From assembly GCA_933207985.1 (NCBI GenBank), contig OW240914.1, positions 136,660,718-136,724,717 on the forward strand: a stretch of 64,000 nucleotides of DNA, written 5' to 3'. Below, one piece after another: positions 1 through 11,578 of this stretch. The translations under genes were made by a program, and so were the position numbers. How positions within the stretch are numbered: position 1 is the first letter of the stretch; the number at the start of each line of letters is the position of its first letter. Origin of the DNA: Pelobates cultripes. Taxonomy: Eukaryota > Chordata > Amphibia > Anura > Pelobatidae. The notes beneath the pieces are model-generated. The model saw only the letters and a list, made by a program, of their open reading frames with translations, did no database searches and was not told where the DNA came from.

Positions 1-22
1 GCATGTGTCCTTAAGGGGTTAA
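1..22. mobile_element. Right end of a TTAA-target (piggyBac-type) element, cut by the window edge
   Basis: The first 22 bases end in CTTAAGGGGTTAA. The same terminus closes the 2.1-kb element at 53756 and, with one change, the piggyBac element at 7516. Only the last bases of the element are in the window, so its size and content are unknown. Confidence 0.45.
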
Positions 23-559
23 AGGGTTACTCCAACCACCATGACCATATTTGCTTGTTGAAGAAGTCATGGTGGTTGAAGGAGTCTGAATGTGCAGTGT
101 TTCTGTTTGAAACACTGCAAATCCAGAGATATTCTTAATTGTATGCTGGGGGCCAGTTGTACTCCCAGCACACGTGACTTATCAAGAGAGAAGCTCTTGT
201 CACCGCTCTCTCCCTCCCTGATTGCCTCCATTTCTGATTGTCTCCCCTCCCGCCTACCTTACCCCTGTGCAGATATTTTTTTTATCTTGCCCTCCCTCCT
301 CCTTTTATCTCTCCCTCCCTATTTTCCTCGTTTTGTGGACTCCAAACACATGCATGCACTCTATGTGAAGTCTTGAAGTGTGACATCAGAACGGGGCGCA
401 CCAATCAGCGCCGGGAAGCTTTGCCCGGCAATGGATTAAAGTGAGTAATAACTTAAATTAAAACACTCTTTGAGTGTTTTATTAGGGGGTGACCTACAGA
501 ATAATGCCAAAAGGGCATTATTATGATAAAATTGAATAAGGGTTGGAGAAACCCTTTAA
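19..559. mobile_element. TTAA-flanked MITE
   Basis: TTAA at 19-22 and 556-559 bound a segment whose ends are inverted copies: AAAGGGTTACTCCAACC on the left, and GGGTTGGAGAAACCCTTT on the right. There is no credible coding content. The interior holds a pyrimidine-rich stretch (about 205-330) and small hairpins. The target and termini fit a non-autonomous piggyBac-like MITE. Confidence 0.6.
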
Positions 560-1644
560 CTTTTATATATAAGGCAATTACATTCACAACCCCAATTTTA
601 ATACATGCACTGTTTTCCATTTCAGTATTTTATTGTATTAAAACAAATAGAACGACAACTGATAATTGCCCTAAGTTTTTAGTTATCTTCTAAAGCAAAA
701 AATGCAACTCACATAGGCAGTCAGACCATAGATTTTTTTTCCATTGATTGAAGTAGTTGATGGAATGTGCTAACTTTCAAAAGCTAAGTCTTTTATTTTC
801 TGTGTTCTTGATTTTGCATGGATTTTCTTTCTTCCTACAGCATTTCATTTTTCTCTTTTACTTCAGAAACAACATCCATTTTTCCTGCAGTAAATTCACT
901 TCCTGATTAATTTTCATAGGTTATATGTATGAAAAAAGCAGAACCTTCTCAGGCATGGATGAAAAATGAGAACAGAAAAAAGTCTTTAGATACCCACAGT
1001 GGGTGGCATCAACCAGTGACCTGTCTACTAATAAGGCAAATGAAAGGAAAATAGCCTGAGAGGATCTAAATACCAGAACTGAATTCATAAAAGTAAAAAA
1101 GTAAAGAACCAAAAAAAAACAGAACCACAACAAAATAAAAACAAAAAAAAAAGAAGCTTTTCATTAAGTGCTTAAACCAAAACAATATGTTTTAACAAAA
1201 AGAGGCCAAAAATTCACACTTAATGGATGCTGGTCTAGATGTAAACAAAGCAAACTTGTAAGAGGTGTTTTATATGTGGAATTTGTTAATAAATAAGAAG
1301 ATAATATAATTGTTGGGGAAAAAATAACATGCTTTAAAATTACAAAGACAACACTAAAAAGTTGATAACTCCCCCTCCCCCAACACTTCCTATGTGTTGT
1401 CTATACTGTATAAGAAATTATGCATTTACAATGCATCATATTGCAAAGTTTAATGCTTCCTGGCTCTCTAAGAATCCATGTAGGCTGTGCATTTATATGG
1501 CTGAGAGAATGGAGGTGGTATTATATACAAATGTGTATGTTTGAGATGGGCAATCGTCCTTTACATTAAGGGTCTCTGGAAGATATGTGGGCTATGTAAT
1601 TTATCCGAGGGACTCATTAATATACTGGGGCTATGTCATTTAAA
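560..1644. other. AT-rich stretch without recognised features
   Basis: I see no gene-like open frame, splice-bounded exon or repeat with a partner in the window. Homopurine and A-rich runs occur near 1090-1150. Confidence 0.5.
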
Positions 1645-2190
1645 CTAGACTTAAAGATTCATTTTGGTGCAAATTGCAATTCGTCAGAATTTAAACTGAT
1701 TGGTTTAATTTACGAACTCAATGCAGAAATATAAACATGAAACATGAACCAAACAAGTCGCACAATTGCTGAACATATTAATTGTAATTTGTGATTCTGA
1801 CTTTTGCCCTTGATACCAAAATAATAGTTGATTGATCCAAAATAAATGATTGATGGCAAAGGGGCAATCATTAAATGTACATTTTATTGAAATTTCAAGT
1901 GAGAAGTAACACATTGAATAATAAATATATAATATATAAATATAGTATATTTTTTATACTCCTCCTGTTTTTCCCTCTATTGATCTATGAACCAAATAGT
2001 GGGAAAATTCTCCTGTCAGTGTACTGCAAATTATAAACATAGTATTATATTATGTATTTATTTTGCAGTACACTAATTGGCCCATTTTCATAGCCTTTTG
2101 GTTCGTCTGATTCGTTTCCAAATTGGGTTTTCAATATCAAAGTTCTGCCTAGCCAAACTGACATATGGCTGAAATTCAGGAGTACAAGAA
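1645..2190. repeat. Dispersed repeat, copy 1 (partner at 4205-4810)
   Basis: This block and 4205-4810 share segments in the same order: a TCWGAATTT-type left portion, a TATATAATA-rich middle, the phrase TTTGCAGTACACT and a following TTTTCAT-GCCTTTTG segment. AGTGTACTGCAAA (2020-2032) and TTTGCAGTACACT form a hairpin inside the repeat. It is probably a degenerate non-autonomous DNA transposon; ends and family were not resolved. Confidence 0.45.
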
Positions 2191-2275
2191 ACTTTTCGAT
2201 ATTGAGGTAGAGCTTTCTAACCTCTCTACCAAAAAAGTACTTCATATGTCTCTAAAGTATGTCTATACCCTACGT

Positions 2276-2411
2276 CAGGGGTATGCAACCTTCGGCACTT
2301 CAAATGTTAAGGACTACATCCCCCACAATGCTCTTATACCCAAAATGCTTTCAAAACATCATGGTAGGTGTGGTTCAAAACATCTGGAGTGCTGAAGGTT
2401 GCCTGTGCCTG
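2276..2411. mobile_element. hAT-type MITE, 136 bp
   Basis: Termini CAGGGGTATGCAACCTTCGG and (inverted) AAGGTTGCCTGTGCCTG flank a short non-coding core. The flanking 8-mers CCCTACGT (2268-2275) and CCCTACTT (2412-2419) differ at one base and look like an 8-bp target duplication, as expected for hAT elements. Confidence 0.7.
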
Positions 2412-2419
2412 CCCTACTT

Positions 2420-4190
2420 TAGAAGAAAAAGGGTCACATTAGAGTACATTATTTCACCTGTAATGTAAAATTGAAGATACTGATTAGAAAAGTATGTACA
2501 TGTGCACTAAATTAGGAAAAAAAATCTAAATATTTGGTTTGGAAAAAGTACTGTGTAGGAGCAGTGATATGTTGATTTCTGTTCTTTGGTGTTCGGAAAT
2601 GAAGAAGTTATAAAAGATATATTTACACTGGTCATTCTCTGCAATTTACATTGACTATACGTTATTTCCCTGCAAACTGTTTGTTTACAGTGATTCCCCT
2701 CCTTAACTGTTTTACTACTGTATAGTGCAAAAAACAATAGCAGTATTGTAATGCACATTTTGTATTATGAAACGTCAAGCTTAATTTTCATACTTTCATA
2801 ATGAATTCTCCAAAGACCCTCCAAAAAAAACCAACACTTAACTAAATGCTAATCTTTCTTTTTTTTTCCTAAATATTTTCTAAAGAAATAACAACATCTG
2901 AAACTACCATTCACACTATCGGTTTTTAATTGTTGCAACACATGATTTGATTGGTAACGTAAATGTAGCTAGCAGCATACCTTCTCTTTTGTGTTGCCAG
3001 ATTCCTGGAGTTTCTTCCCATAGCTTCAATAAGGGAATTTGGTATGTATTTTTCACAGGCTGCAAAATTCCATTGTAGCTTTCATGGGGATTTTTAATTT
3101 GCAGCCCTTAGTTACCTGCCTTATTGTCTCAATCCATCTTTTTTCACGCTAATGAGAGGCTTGAGTCCACTGAAATAAAAAAAAGCAAAATCCACGCAAA
3201 TGTTTTATTGCTGCATCAGTCTGATGTTCTTCAACTGCATAGTTTAATTGAATGAATGTTTCCTTGTGTATATTATTGTTATAAATGACCTGCTATAAAT
3301 GATTTTTGTAATAAACATAAATAATACAATATGAAATGTGGCTCTGACATGGATCTACTTAATTCCTTTCCCAGTGATTTAGATTAAATTGATGGGTGCC
3401 GTGCTACATTTCAAGTTATACGAATGCATTTTTCAAAAATATATGTCCCCTTTGGTCCCTTAATGACCAAGTGCCATAAGGCAATCAAAACATAGCAAAT
3501 CAGGAAAATATATGGCATATTGTCCACATCCTGTGTACATTCCAGCAGAGCGATGCTTGGGAAAACAAAAGTCATGCTTAACAACTACACATTTGTATAA
3601 CTTCGAAACTTTTTATGTTATGTAATTAATAAGATTCATTTTGAAACTGTTATTTTCTGTATTTTCTGTATTTAACTGTTATTTTCCTTAGTGAGGACAT
3701 GTATCATGACCTTGTTGTTATGGTTCATTTCAACTAAATACATGTTTTTCACCCTTTTCAATAGAGCTAATATAAAATAACCACTTGAGAAATTGGGGTG
3801 AAAAATTATTTATGAGCTCAGGACTTTACTTAACATTTTCAGGAAAGGTCAAATGCAGACTCTGGCAAAGACACTGATTAATACTGCTAAAAAAATCAAC
3901 TCAGTTACACTATTTGAAGATCACAAGTTACAGTGCATTGTTGATTGTGAAATACTTTTAAATAGTACAAGTAGAGAAAGAACATATAAATGTGTCCATA
4001 AATTATATAGTGTATAATAAGTGTAACTTCTATAAGATCTGTGCAAGAGAGGATAATGACTTGATATCTGGTTTGTGATTTATTCCTCAAAGTACTGAAT
4101 ATTATACAGCTCAACCAGGGAACATGCTAGAAAACGTGGACATTTGCATGGCCTACCCCGTGTCCCCTGATACACTAATTCCCCTCATTC
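2420..4190. other. Intergenic sequence, no recognised features
   Basis: AT-rich sequence with no supported gene or mobile element. The stretch around 2930-3170 is less repetitive than its surroundings and could be conserved non-coding DNA, but nothing in it identifies a function. Confidence 0.45.
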
Positions 4191-4204
4191 TTGGTGATAT
4201 CAAC

Positions 4205-4810
4205 TAGACTTGAGCATTCTTTTTTAGCCGAATTGGAATTTGTCTGAATTTCGGTCTGATAAGTGGGTTGTCCAAATTACATGTATAATGTCACATATAA
4301 CCAAATAAACAACTAAGTGAGCAAGTATGTTTGTTTGATTCATTGTTTACGGTTCTGTTCCTCGCACCAAAGGGGGCATTCATGGAGCCAAACAAATGGG
4401 AAGAAAATGGAGAAGAAGATGATTTATTTTTTTGGGTGGAGGAGTGCGCGGGCAAAAAAGCTGCATAGTTTACCATGATTAACAATAGGTATGCCCAGTA
4501 ATAAAAGCCCAGCTTTATCTGCTGTCCAATCAAGAGGTGGATAAAAAAAGATTACTAATCACTAGCTAAATGTTGATTTTATTGACAGGTCAAGTGAGCA
4601 ATAGACAGAAAAAAAGGAGTAGCAGTTTAATAATCTATAGTTATATATAACATAATAATAAATATATATTTCTAACTGCGTCACCTCTTTCCCCCTCTAT
4701 TAATAGCATGCACATAGCAGTGTACTGAAAACATATATACATAATATTTTGCAGTACACTGACTGGTCTATTTTCATGCCCTTTTGTTTCAAAATTGACG
4801 ATATTCGGAA
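4205..4810. repeat. Dispersed repeat, copy 2 (partner at 1645-2190)
   Basis: It contains the same ordered segments as 1645-2190, including AGTGTACTG and TTTTGCAGTACACTG (4718-4761), which can pair. The copies are substantially diverged, which suggests old insertions. Confidence 0.45.
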
Positions 4811-4929
4811 AAGCTCAACCATCACATGGATGACTATAAGGCTACCTGAACTAAATTCATTTTTATTGGACAAAGTGATAAAAGCAAACCTATTTTATTT
4901 TGCCATGCAGAAGTCTAATTTCAACATCC

Positions 4930-5168
4930 TAATTATTCTACATTTCAGCTCATCAGTCTCCAACACATGTTGCAGTGGACTATTTCTTCTACACTTACAG
5001 CTGCTGATATTCTTGACCTTATCTTCACCATTGTATGCTCCATCTCCGGTGCCATTAAACATGCCCTAATTTCTCTCTGATTATTTCTCTCTGATCACCA
5101 TCTAATAACTTATCTTCTGAATATTCCCCCACCCAACATCTTATGCCTAACCCACATGTGCATTAAAG
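4930..5168 (+). mobile_element. Fragment resembling a LINE endonuclease C-terminal region
   Basis: One plus-strand frame reads ...ADILDLIFTIVCS..., then after a stop ...LFLSDHHLITYLLN. The pairing of DLIFT and LSDHHLI resembles the DLI...SDH blocks at the end of apurinic endonuclease domains in L2/Rex1-type LINEs. The fragment is short, has an in-frame stop and runs into the assembly gap. The assignment rests on motif memory only. Confidence 0.4.
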
Positions 5169-5268
5169 NNNNNNNNNNNNNNNNNNNNNNNNNNNNNNNN
5201 NNNNNNNNNNNNNNNNNNNNNNNNNNNNNNNNNNNNNNNNNNNNNNNNNNNNNNNNNNNNNNNNNNNN
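5169..5268. other. Assembly gap (100 N)
   Basis: Exactly 100 undetermined bases. The gap hides the C-terminal end and downstream terminus of the piggyBac element, and its junction with the LINE-like fragment on the left. Confidence 0.99.
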
Positions 5269-6848
5269 CCTCTTGTAGCACACCCTGCATCTTTTCTGGG
5301 GGGTTTTCTTTCTGGGGGTTGATGGAATCTTGAAGCAGAAGTGACCTACCTCCATTCTTCTGCTAGGCTCGACTGATGGTCCCCCTCTGTGGCACTCAAG
5401 TAACCCAGAAATTAGCTGAAATTGAAATGAAAGGAATGTGCATTTCAGCTGAGCATTTGCCTTTTTAAAAATAATAAAGGCATTGTGGACTGCTGTCTGC
5501 ATTATATATATGCCCACTTTTTTATACCATGCCCTGGTTTTGCGCATGATTAGATACGGCTGCATTAGTTGATCGGACAGATCAACTCCCCCCATATGTC
5601 GATTATATTGCTGTATGCAGACTGGCACCCGTTTATATTCCTCTCTGCCACGAACTGCGACCCCGCAAGTGTTTTCCCCGTGGATGGTAGTTAGGATGAA
5701 AACCTCCTTTTTATCGCGGTACTTGAGTGCCAGCAGTTCATTCTGGCAGAGAGCTGCTGTTTCCCCCTTTTTTAATTTTTTTTCTGCTAGAGCCTTTGGG
5801 AAACCTGTGCGACTCTTCCACAGGCCACGGTCTCAAAACAGTACAGCATTTGTAAGAGTGGGATGCTGTTATAAAAGTTATCAATATATAAGTGATAACC
5901 ATAGTTAAGTAAGGGCATTATTAAATCCCAGACAATTTTCCCACTTGTCCCTATTATATCTGGGCAACCTGGGGGATCAATGTGGCTATCCCTTCCTTCG
6001 TATACACGGAAGGTGTATACGTAGCCACTGCCACTTTCACATAATTTATAAAATTTGATCCCATACCGGGATCTTTTGGATGGGATATATTGTCTAAATC
6101 CCAGTCTTCCCTTATATTTCATGAGGGACTCATCAATTGAAATGTGTTTTTTGGGGGTGTAAATAGTGGCAAATTTTTCATTTAAGTGGGAAATTAGGGG
6201 GCGTATTTTATATAGAATGTCATACTGTGGATGACCTTTTGGGGGGCACTTCATATTGTCATTAAAGTGCATAAAACGCAGTATGTCCTCATATCGCTCC
6301 CTATGCATTGTCTGGGAAAAAATGGGGGTATTAAAAATAGGATTTTTAGTCCAATACATTCTAATTGTGGGCTTTTTAACTATCCCCATTAACATTGTCA
6401 GTGCCTAGAATTGTTTAATTTCTGGCACACTGGTTGGGTACCATCTCTCTGTCCTGGCGATTCGGGAGTCTTGGTTGCGTGCAAGATATTGCTCCGCATA
6501 CAGATTTGTCTGGGTAACTACCTCCCCAAAAAAATCATCCCCCAAAAACAGCTCCATACAATCCAGCGCATTATAGCCAGACAGGTCAGCCTGTATGCCA
6601 GGATTGGCAGTGAACACTGGGATGTCTGGTGAAAAATGATTAGGGGGTACCCAGTCATCTGTGCCATATTGAACATTAGGGGAATCAGCGATTTCCTCTG
6701 ATGTTACTGCAGAATCTGGCACATAGTCCCTGTCCCCTGCGTCACTCCCTGCGTCACTCCCTGCGTCACTCTCTGAGGCAGTGTCGGTCACCTCTGAGTC
6801 AGCGGCTAACAGGGCATAAGCCTCCTCTGCGCTATACTTTCGCAACAT
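5269..6848 (-). pseudogene. piggyBac-family transposase, disrupted
   Basis: A cut-and-paste DDD transposase of the piggyBac family, related to PGBD4-like proteins. The likely start is the methionine at 6848 (MLRKYSAEEAY), giving an acidic N-terminal region with Ser-Asp repeats. The catalytic-domain signatures are present: HISIDESLMKYKGR (first Asp), YIDNFYNS (second Asp) and HMGGVDLSDQ (third Asp). A Cys-rich tail begins at KRCRVCYKR and is cut by the gap. An in-frame TAG at 6405-6407 and a frameshift near 5810 (after ETVACG) break the frame, so a functional protein is unlikely. The small number of lesions suggests a fairly recent loss. Confidence 0.9.
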
Positions 6849-7090
6849 TGTTAATACAGTTAACACAGAAACAAGAAAACTTTAACTAAATAACTAAACT
6901 TTTTTTTTTTTTTTTACCCCTAACTAAATTCCCCAATTAACACTAAATTCCACCCACCCAACTAACTAAATCACAAATTAATAAAATAAAATAATAAAAT
7001 TGAACCCCTTAGGGTTACAAAAAAAAAAAAAATTTAACCCTTAAGTGTAAAAAAAAAAATAGATCACAGTAAAGTACTGTGACCTGTATA

Positions 7091-7110
7091 TTGATCACTG
7101 CTAGCAGTGA
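7091..7110. repeat. Palindrome in the piggyBac leader
   Basis: TTGATCACTGCTAGCAGTGATCAA is a near-perfect palindrome upstream of the transposase. A shorter CACAGTAAAGTACTGTG palindrome lies just before it. Either could be a transposase binding site or a structural element; nothing more can be said. Confidence 0.5.
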
Positions 7111-7435
7111 TCAAGCAGCAGGGAAAGGGTTAATTTTTTTTTTTTGACAGGGGAAAGGGATAGGTAATTTTTATTATAACTTAGCTAATATTCAGGGAAA
7201 CAATGTAGCACCGATCCGTCTCTCTCCACTTCACAAACCCACAAGAGGTGGAGGGAGGCGGATCAGATGTCCCAGCAGCATTGTGACCGCTGTGACTGGC
7301 TGTCACAGCGATCACATGTGCTGGGACATCGCGATTTGCTGTTGCTGGTCTGCCCCTGACTCGGAGGCACCCAGCAACAGCGTTAACCCCGCGATCGCCG
7401 GCACTGCGGCGATCGAGGGGTTAATTTTACCGCGT

Positions 7436-7516
7436 GACAGACGAGGTCCGTCACCCGTCGTTAAGGGCATCCCCAGGATGACGGACCTCGTCCGTCATCC
7501 GTCCTGAAGGGGTTAA
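7436..7516. repeat. piggyBac terminal and subterminal inverted repeats
   Basis: GACGAGGTCCGTCA (about 7440-7453) and TGACGGACCTCGTC (about 7479-7492) form a strong hairpin immediately inside the transposon end. The outer end continues to GAAGGGG and TTAA. Hairpin plus terminal repeat fits the bipartite ends of piggyBac elements. Confidence 0.7.
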
Positions 7517-7843
7517 ACAGAATTTGCCTAATAATTTGGAACAGGGTGTATATTCATTGTCTATGGGAGCGATTTAAGGTAAGTTTAAATTATTCATAAC
7601 CAGATCACTTTAATGACCATTCCAGTAACAGAAATATGATGTTCTTGATGATCTCTGGCCCAATCAAATGCTTCTCTTTGAGAAGCCTTGCAGACCTACA
7701 GCACATGCACAATATTTGCCATTCACCTCCATTCCAATGCTTCTATATAAGAACCATTTGCAACATTGTGTGATGACGACAAACGTGAATACTGAAAATT
7801 TTACGTCATAAGGGGACACTCTAAGCATCAAAAAAAGTTTAGC

Positions 7844-8155
7844 TTAAAGGGTTACACAAAGCACCACAATCACTTCAATGATTTGAATTGATCATGGTGC
7901 CTGGAGTCTGTGTGTGCATTGTTTTGCTGGGAAATGCTGCACATACAGAGTGTAACTCCTCTGCTGCCTTTTTTTTTAATGGAGGCAAAGTCAGAAGCAG
8001 GGTAGATGTGGCTAGGACTGCATTATCAGAAACAAAAGGGATTAAACATCTATATGACAGAGAATTGAGCAGTGAGGCTGCAGGGGCATAATCTATACAC
8101 CAAAACTGCTTCATTAAGCTAATGTTGTTTTGCTGCATAGATTGTCCGTTTAAAA
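7844..8155. mobile_element. TTAA MITE, right end approximate
   Basis: It starts at TTAA 7844-7847 with AAGGGTTACACAAAGCACC, similar to the start of the MITE at 19. Internal inverted segments (CACAATCACTTCAATG and GATCATGGTG) resemble the foldback ends of this class. The right boundary, near a GTTTAA at about 8152, is a guess. Confidence 0.4.
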
Positions 8156-8219
8156 AGAAAACTGCTCTAATGGTGGCACAAAGTCTGGGTAATTGGTGTA
8201 AGAAGGTGTACAGCAAGCA

Positions 8220-9002
8220 TATCAAACTCAAAGTCTAACACGGGCCACATAAACAAGGTTTAAGTTTATGTGGTGCGCAAAAAAACCCCAAAACTTAAAT
8301 TTTCATAGAAACTTAGGTTTAGCTAGAAAATTACAGTATTTAAAAAAAAAAACGCATCCCCCTTTACTAAACCACAGCACCCCCCGATACTAAATCCCAG
8401 TCCCACCGCCCTCATATACTAAATCCCAGTCCTCCCCCTATACTAAATCCCCTCTGGCCAACAAGCAGACTCCACTCACATTGCCGCTGCCAGCATGCGA
8501 ATCCGGAGTCCGGGCTCTGGAATACCCCAAATGGCACCGTCCGCACCCTGTGCCTCTCCAGCCGGGTATGGACCAGGCTACAGCTTTCTCCTTCTAGGCA
8601 GTTATCATCCGTCTGCCTATACTGTCTCTAACTACTGTCTTAACAAAGGCACCTATGGCTCTCTGGCCTAGTTCTTTCTTAACTCGTCGTGAGGATCAAC
8701 ATTTACTTTATGGCGGCATACTCAATCCAATACATATAACAAAATCATATAATATATACATGGCTAAGGCCTCACAGCTGAAACGTTGAATTCCTTTTTT
8801 GTCCTAATGATCCGTAATAAATACTATATTTGCTTTCACCCTATTTTATGACTGCTGTGTACTACTATCTTTGAGTTGTTCCTGGTGGTCAGCGCACTCC
8901 TTTCCACAAAGCTCCAATTCACACAACACTTGTGTGCAGCACTCCATTTATTCTGAAAATCATAAGGGGAATCACACAGGTACTCATAACACTATATATA
9001 TA
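8220..9002. other. Intergenic, short tandem repeats and a Penelope-like relic
   Basis: About 8388-8452 holds three imperfect copies of ATACTAAATCCCAGTCC. About 8755-8830 reads GGCTAAGGCCTCACAGCTG followed by AAACGTTGAA and then AATAAATAC. This resembles the end region of Penelope-like elements, where a GAAAC motif precedes a polyadenylation-like signal, but it is too degraded for a firm call. No coding region is supported. Confidence 0.35.
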
Positions 9003-9250
9003 GTGGAAAATTTATTCATACTTACCGTAATTTTCTTTTCCTGGCTATTATTCATGGCAGCATATACTCATGGGTTAGCTCCTCCCCTACAGCCATGTGT
9101 ATATGCTGCCATGATTAGCCAGGAAAGTGGAAAATTTATTCATACTTACCGTAATTTTCTTTTCCTGGCTATTATTCATGGCAGCATATACACATGGCTG
9201 TAGGGGAGGAGCTAACCCATGTGTATATGCTGCCATGATTAGCCAGGAAA
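9003..9250. repeat. Two 124-bp tandem units with oppositely oriented 33-bp cores
   Basis: Units 9003-9126 and 9127-9250 are equal in length. Each has the same left flank (GTGGAAAATTTATTCATACT...), the inverted pair CATGGCAGCATATA / TATATGCTGCCATG and the same right flank ending AGCCAGGAAA. The 33-bp core between the inverted pair (9067-9099 and 9191-9223) is reversed in the second unit and matches the reverse complement of the first at 32 of 33 bases. The flank TTACCGTAATTTTCTTTTCCTGGC is of a kind I associate with DIRS retrotransposon termini, so this may be a DIRS-derived terminal junction. Confidence 0.8.
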
Positions 9251-9259
9251 TATATATAG

Positions 9260-10260
9260 TGACGGAACGCTGGCACTCCGACTGAGTACCTCCGCCAATC
9301 GATGCGCCTAGTGCTCGCTGAGGACTCCAAGCACTCCAACCGACACCATCAGCACTGCAGACCCCACTTCCAGCGATACAGCTGCGCCGGGGTCTCGCCA
9401 TCTCCACCCACCCTGGATCCACGACCAGGATCCAGCTCCCAGTGGGTGAACCTCTCCTAAATCCAGAGAGCATAGCAGGAACAAATCAAGCTATTGCAAG
9501 AGTTTACTCTGGGGAGTAAGTGATTATAGCAATCCCCAGAGTGTAGTTTTCCAATCCCCCAAACATGAGCCAAGGCTTAATGCTGGAACAAGACTTTACT
9601 GTAAGTAACAACAACAGGTATTCAAGCTACAGTTTCTTTTATGCCCTGCTCCCATGCAGGGGAGGGACACACACGTTATCTACAGTAGCCAATAAAACAG
9701 AGGTTACAGCCCACACAAAATCCTCCCCACTGCCTGTGATTCAATTATATTATACAATAGAATATGCAATTATCGCAGGTAGGAAAAATACAGTTTTTAC
9801 AGCATATTCATAACTTCTAAAATATACATCACATTCACATAAATTATATATTCACAATCAATCCATTCAGGGAAACAACATATCAAAAAATGGCATGAAT
9901 CAGACCAGGGGTTCAGAAGTTAGTAAAGTATCTTTTGGGGCCTGGCTGGCAGCATGGCTATCTGGCCCAAACCGGTTTTACAGAGCCTTCTATCCTGGAG
10001 ACAATGGGGGAAATAATCCAGTTATCCAGGTATGAGGCAGACTCTATTGAGCACATGTTCCCAGTAAAACACTAAAGGATACAAAAATACATAACTCTTA
10101 TCATACCGAATTGAACGGGCCAAATCTCCAAGGGTCCATAGTCACAGGGCAAGAGGCGGGCAAGCAGTCCTCTCCAGGCACAAGTGGCGAAGGGCACTTC
10201 GTCACAGTAATAAATCCATGAATAAAGTAGCAGGGAGGGAAAGTATCGAATGAATGGAGG
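9260..10260. repeat. LTR-like dispersed repeat fragments
   Basis: GC-rich sequence from about 9270 to 9560 is followed by ACATGAGCCAAGGCTTAATG at 9565-9584, which recurs at 14463-14482. Both copies are followed by TTTACTG/TTTTAATG-type sequence and, further on, a CATTCAG segment. The pair may be pieces of one LTR retrotransposon family; no terminal repeats or coding domains were found to confirm this. Confidence 0.35.
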
Positions 10261-10267
10261 GGGATTC

Positions 10268-10319
10268 TTCATATATATATATATATATATAGATATATAT
10301 ATAGATATATATATATATA
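10268..10319. repeat. (AT)n microsatellite bordering the Tc1 element
   Basis: About 50 bp of alternating A and T with occasional G immediately precede the Tc1 terminus. The TA needed for Tc1 insertion is supplied by this tract. Confidence 0.9.
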
Positions 10320-10622
10320 CACTGCTCAAAAAAATAAAGGGAACACAAAAATAACACATCCTAGATCTGAATGAATTAAATATTCTTCTGAAATACTTTG
10401 TTCTTTACATAGTTGATTGAATGTGCTGACAACAAAATCACTCAAAAATTAAAAAGTGGAAATCAAATTTTTCAACCCATGGAGGTCTGGATTTGGAGTA
10501 ACACTAACAATTAAAGTGGAAAAACACAACACAGGCTGATCCAACTTTGATGTAATGTCCCTAAAACAAGTAAAAATGAGACTCAGTAGTGTGTGTGGCC
10601 TCCACGTGCCTTTATGACCTCC

Positions 10623-11578
10623 CTACAACGCCTGTGCATGCTCCTGAGGGATCTCCTCCCAGACCTGGACTAAAGCATCTGCCAACTCCTGGACAGTCTG
10701 TGGGGCAACGTGACATTGGTGGATGGAGTGAGACATGATGTCCCAGATGTGCTCAATTGGATTCAGGTCTGGGGAAGGGGCGGGCCAGTTCATAGCATCA
10801 ATGCCTTCGTCTTGCAGGAACTGCTGACGCACTCCAGCCACATGAGAGCTAGCATTGTCTTGCATTAGGAGGAACCCAGGGCCAACCACACCAGCATATG
10901 GTCTCACAAGGGGTCTGAGGATCTCATCTTGGTACCTAATGGCAGTCAGGCTACCTCTGGCGAGCACATGGAGGGCTGTGCGGCCCCCCAAAGAAATGCC
11001 ACCCCACACCATTACTGACCCACTGCCAAACCAGTCATGCTGGAGGATGTTGCAGGCAGCAGAACTTTCTCCACGGCGTCTCCAGACTCTGTCACGTCTC
11101 TCACATGTGCTCAGTGTGAACCTGCTTTCATCTATGAAGAGCACAAGGCGCCAGTGGCGAATTTGCCAATCTTGGTGTTCTCTGGCAAATGCCAAACGTC
11201 CTGCACGGTGTTGGGCTGTATGCACAACCCCCACTTGTGGATGTCGGGCCTCCATACCACCCTCATGAAGTCTGTTTCTGACCGTTTGAGCAGACACATG
11301 CACATTTGTTGCCTGCTGGAGGTCATTTTGCAGGGCTCTGGCAGTGCTCCTCCTGTTCCTCCTTGCACAAAAGCGGAGGTAGTGGTCCTGCTGCTGGGTT
11401 GTTGCCCTCCTACGGCCTCCTCCACGTCTCCTGATGTACTGGCCTGTCTCCTGGTAGCACCTCCATGCTCTGGACACTACGCTGACAGACATCTTCTTGC
11501 CACAGCTCGCATTGATGTGCCATCCTGGATGAGCTGCACTACCTGAGCCACTTGTGTGGGTTGTAGACTCCGTCTCAT
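10623..11578 (-). pseudogene. Tc1/mariner transposase (DD34E type), frameshifted
   Basis: Start ATG at 11576-11578 ([20 protein letters not shown]), a paired-like helix-turn-helix region. The catalytic triad context is visible: [11 protein letters not shown] (first Asp), [20 protein letters not shown] (second Asp) and [11 protein letters not shown] (Glu). The first frame ends after ARRCLSA and the main open frame (10623-11492) begins in another phase, so there is a frameshift near 11490. The C-terminus also ends early at EHAQAL, short of the expected family end, again suggesting an indel near 10625. The product would be inactive. Confidence 0.92.

Larger units (their letters stand above)
5269..7516 (-). 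mobile_element. piggyBac transposon, minus strand, downstream end lost in gap
   Basis: The upstream terminus is TTAA at 7513-7516, preceded by an inverted-repeat end that reads on the minus strand CCCCTTCAGGACGGA. A subterminal hairpin lies just inside it, followed by about 560 bp of leader and the transposase reading frame (6848 downward). The other terminus must lie in the assembly gap. The terminal 15 bases differ by one from those of the 2.1-kb element at 51653-53756. Confidence 0.85.
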
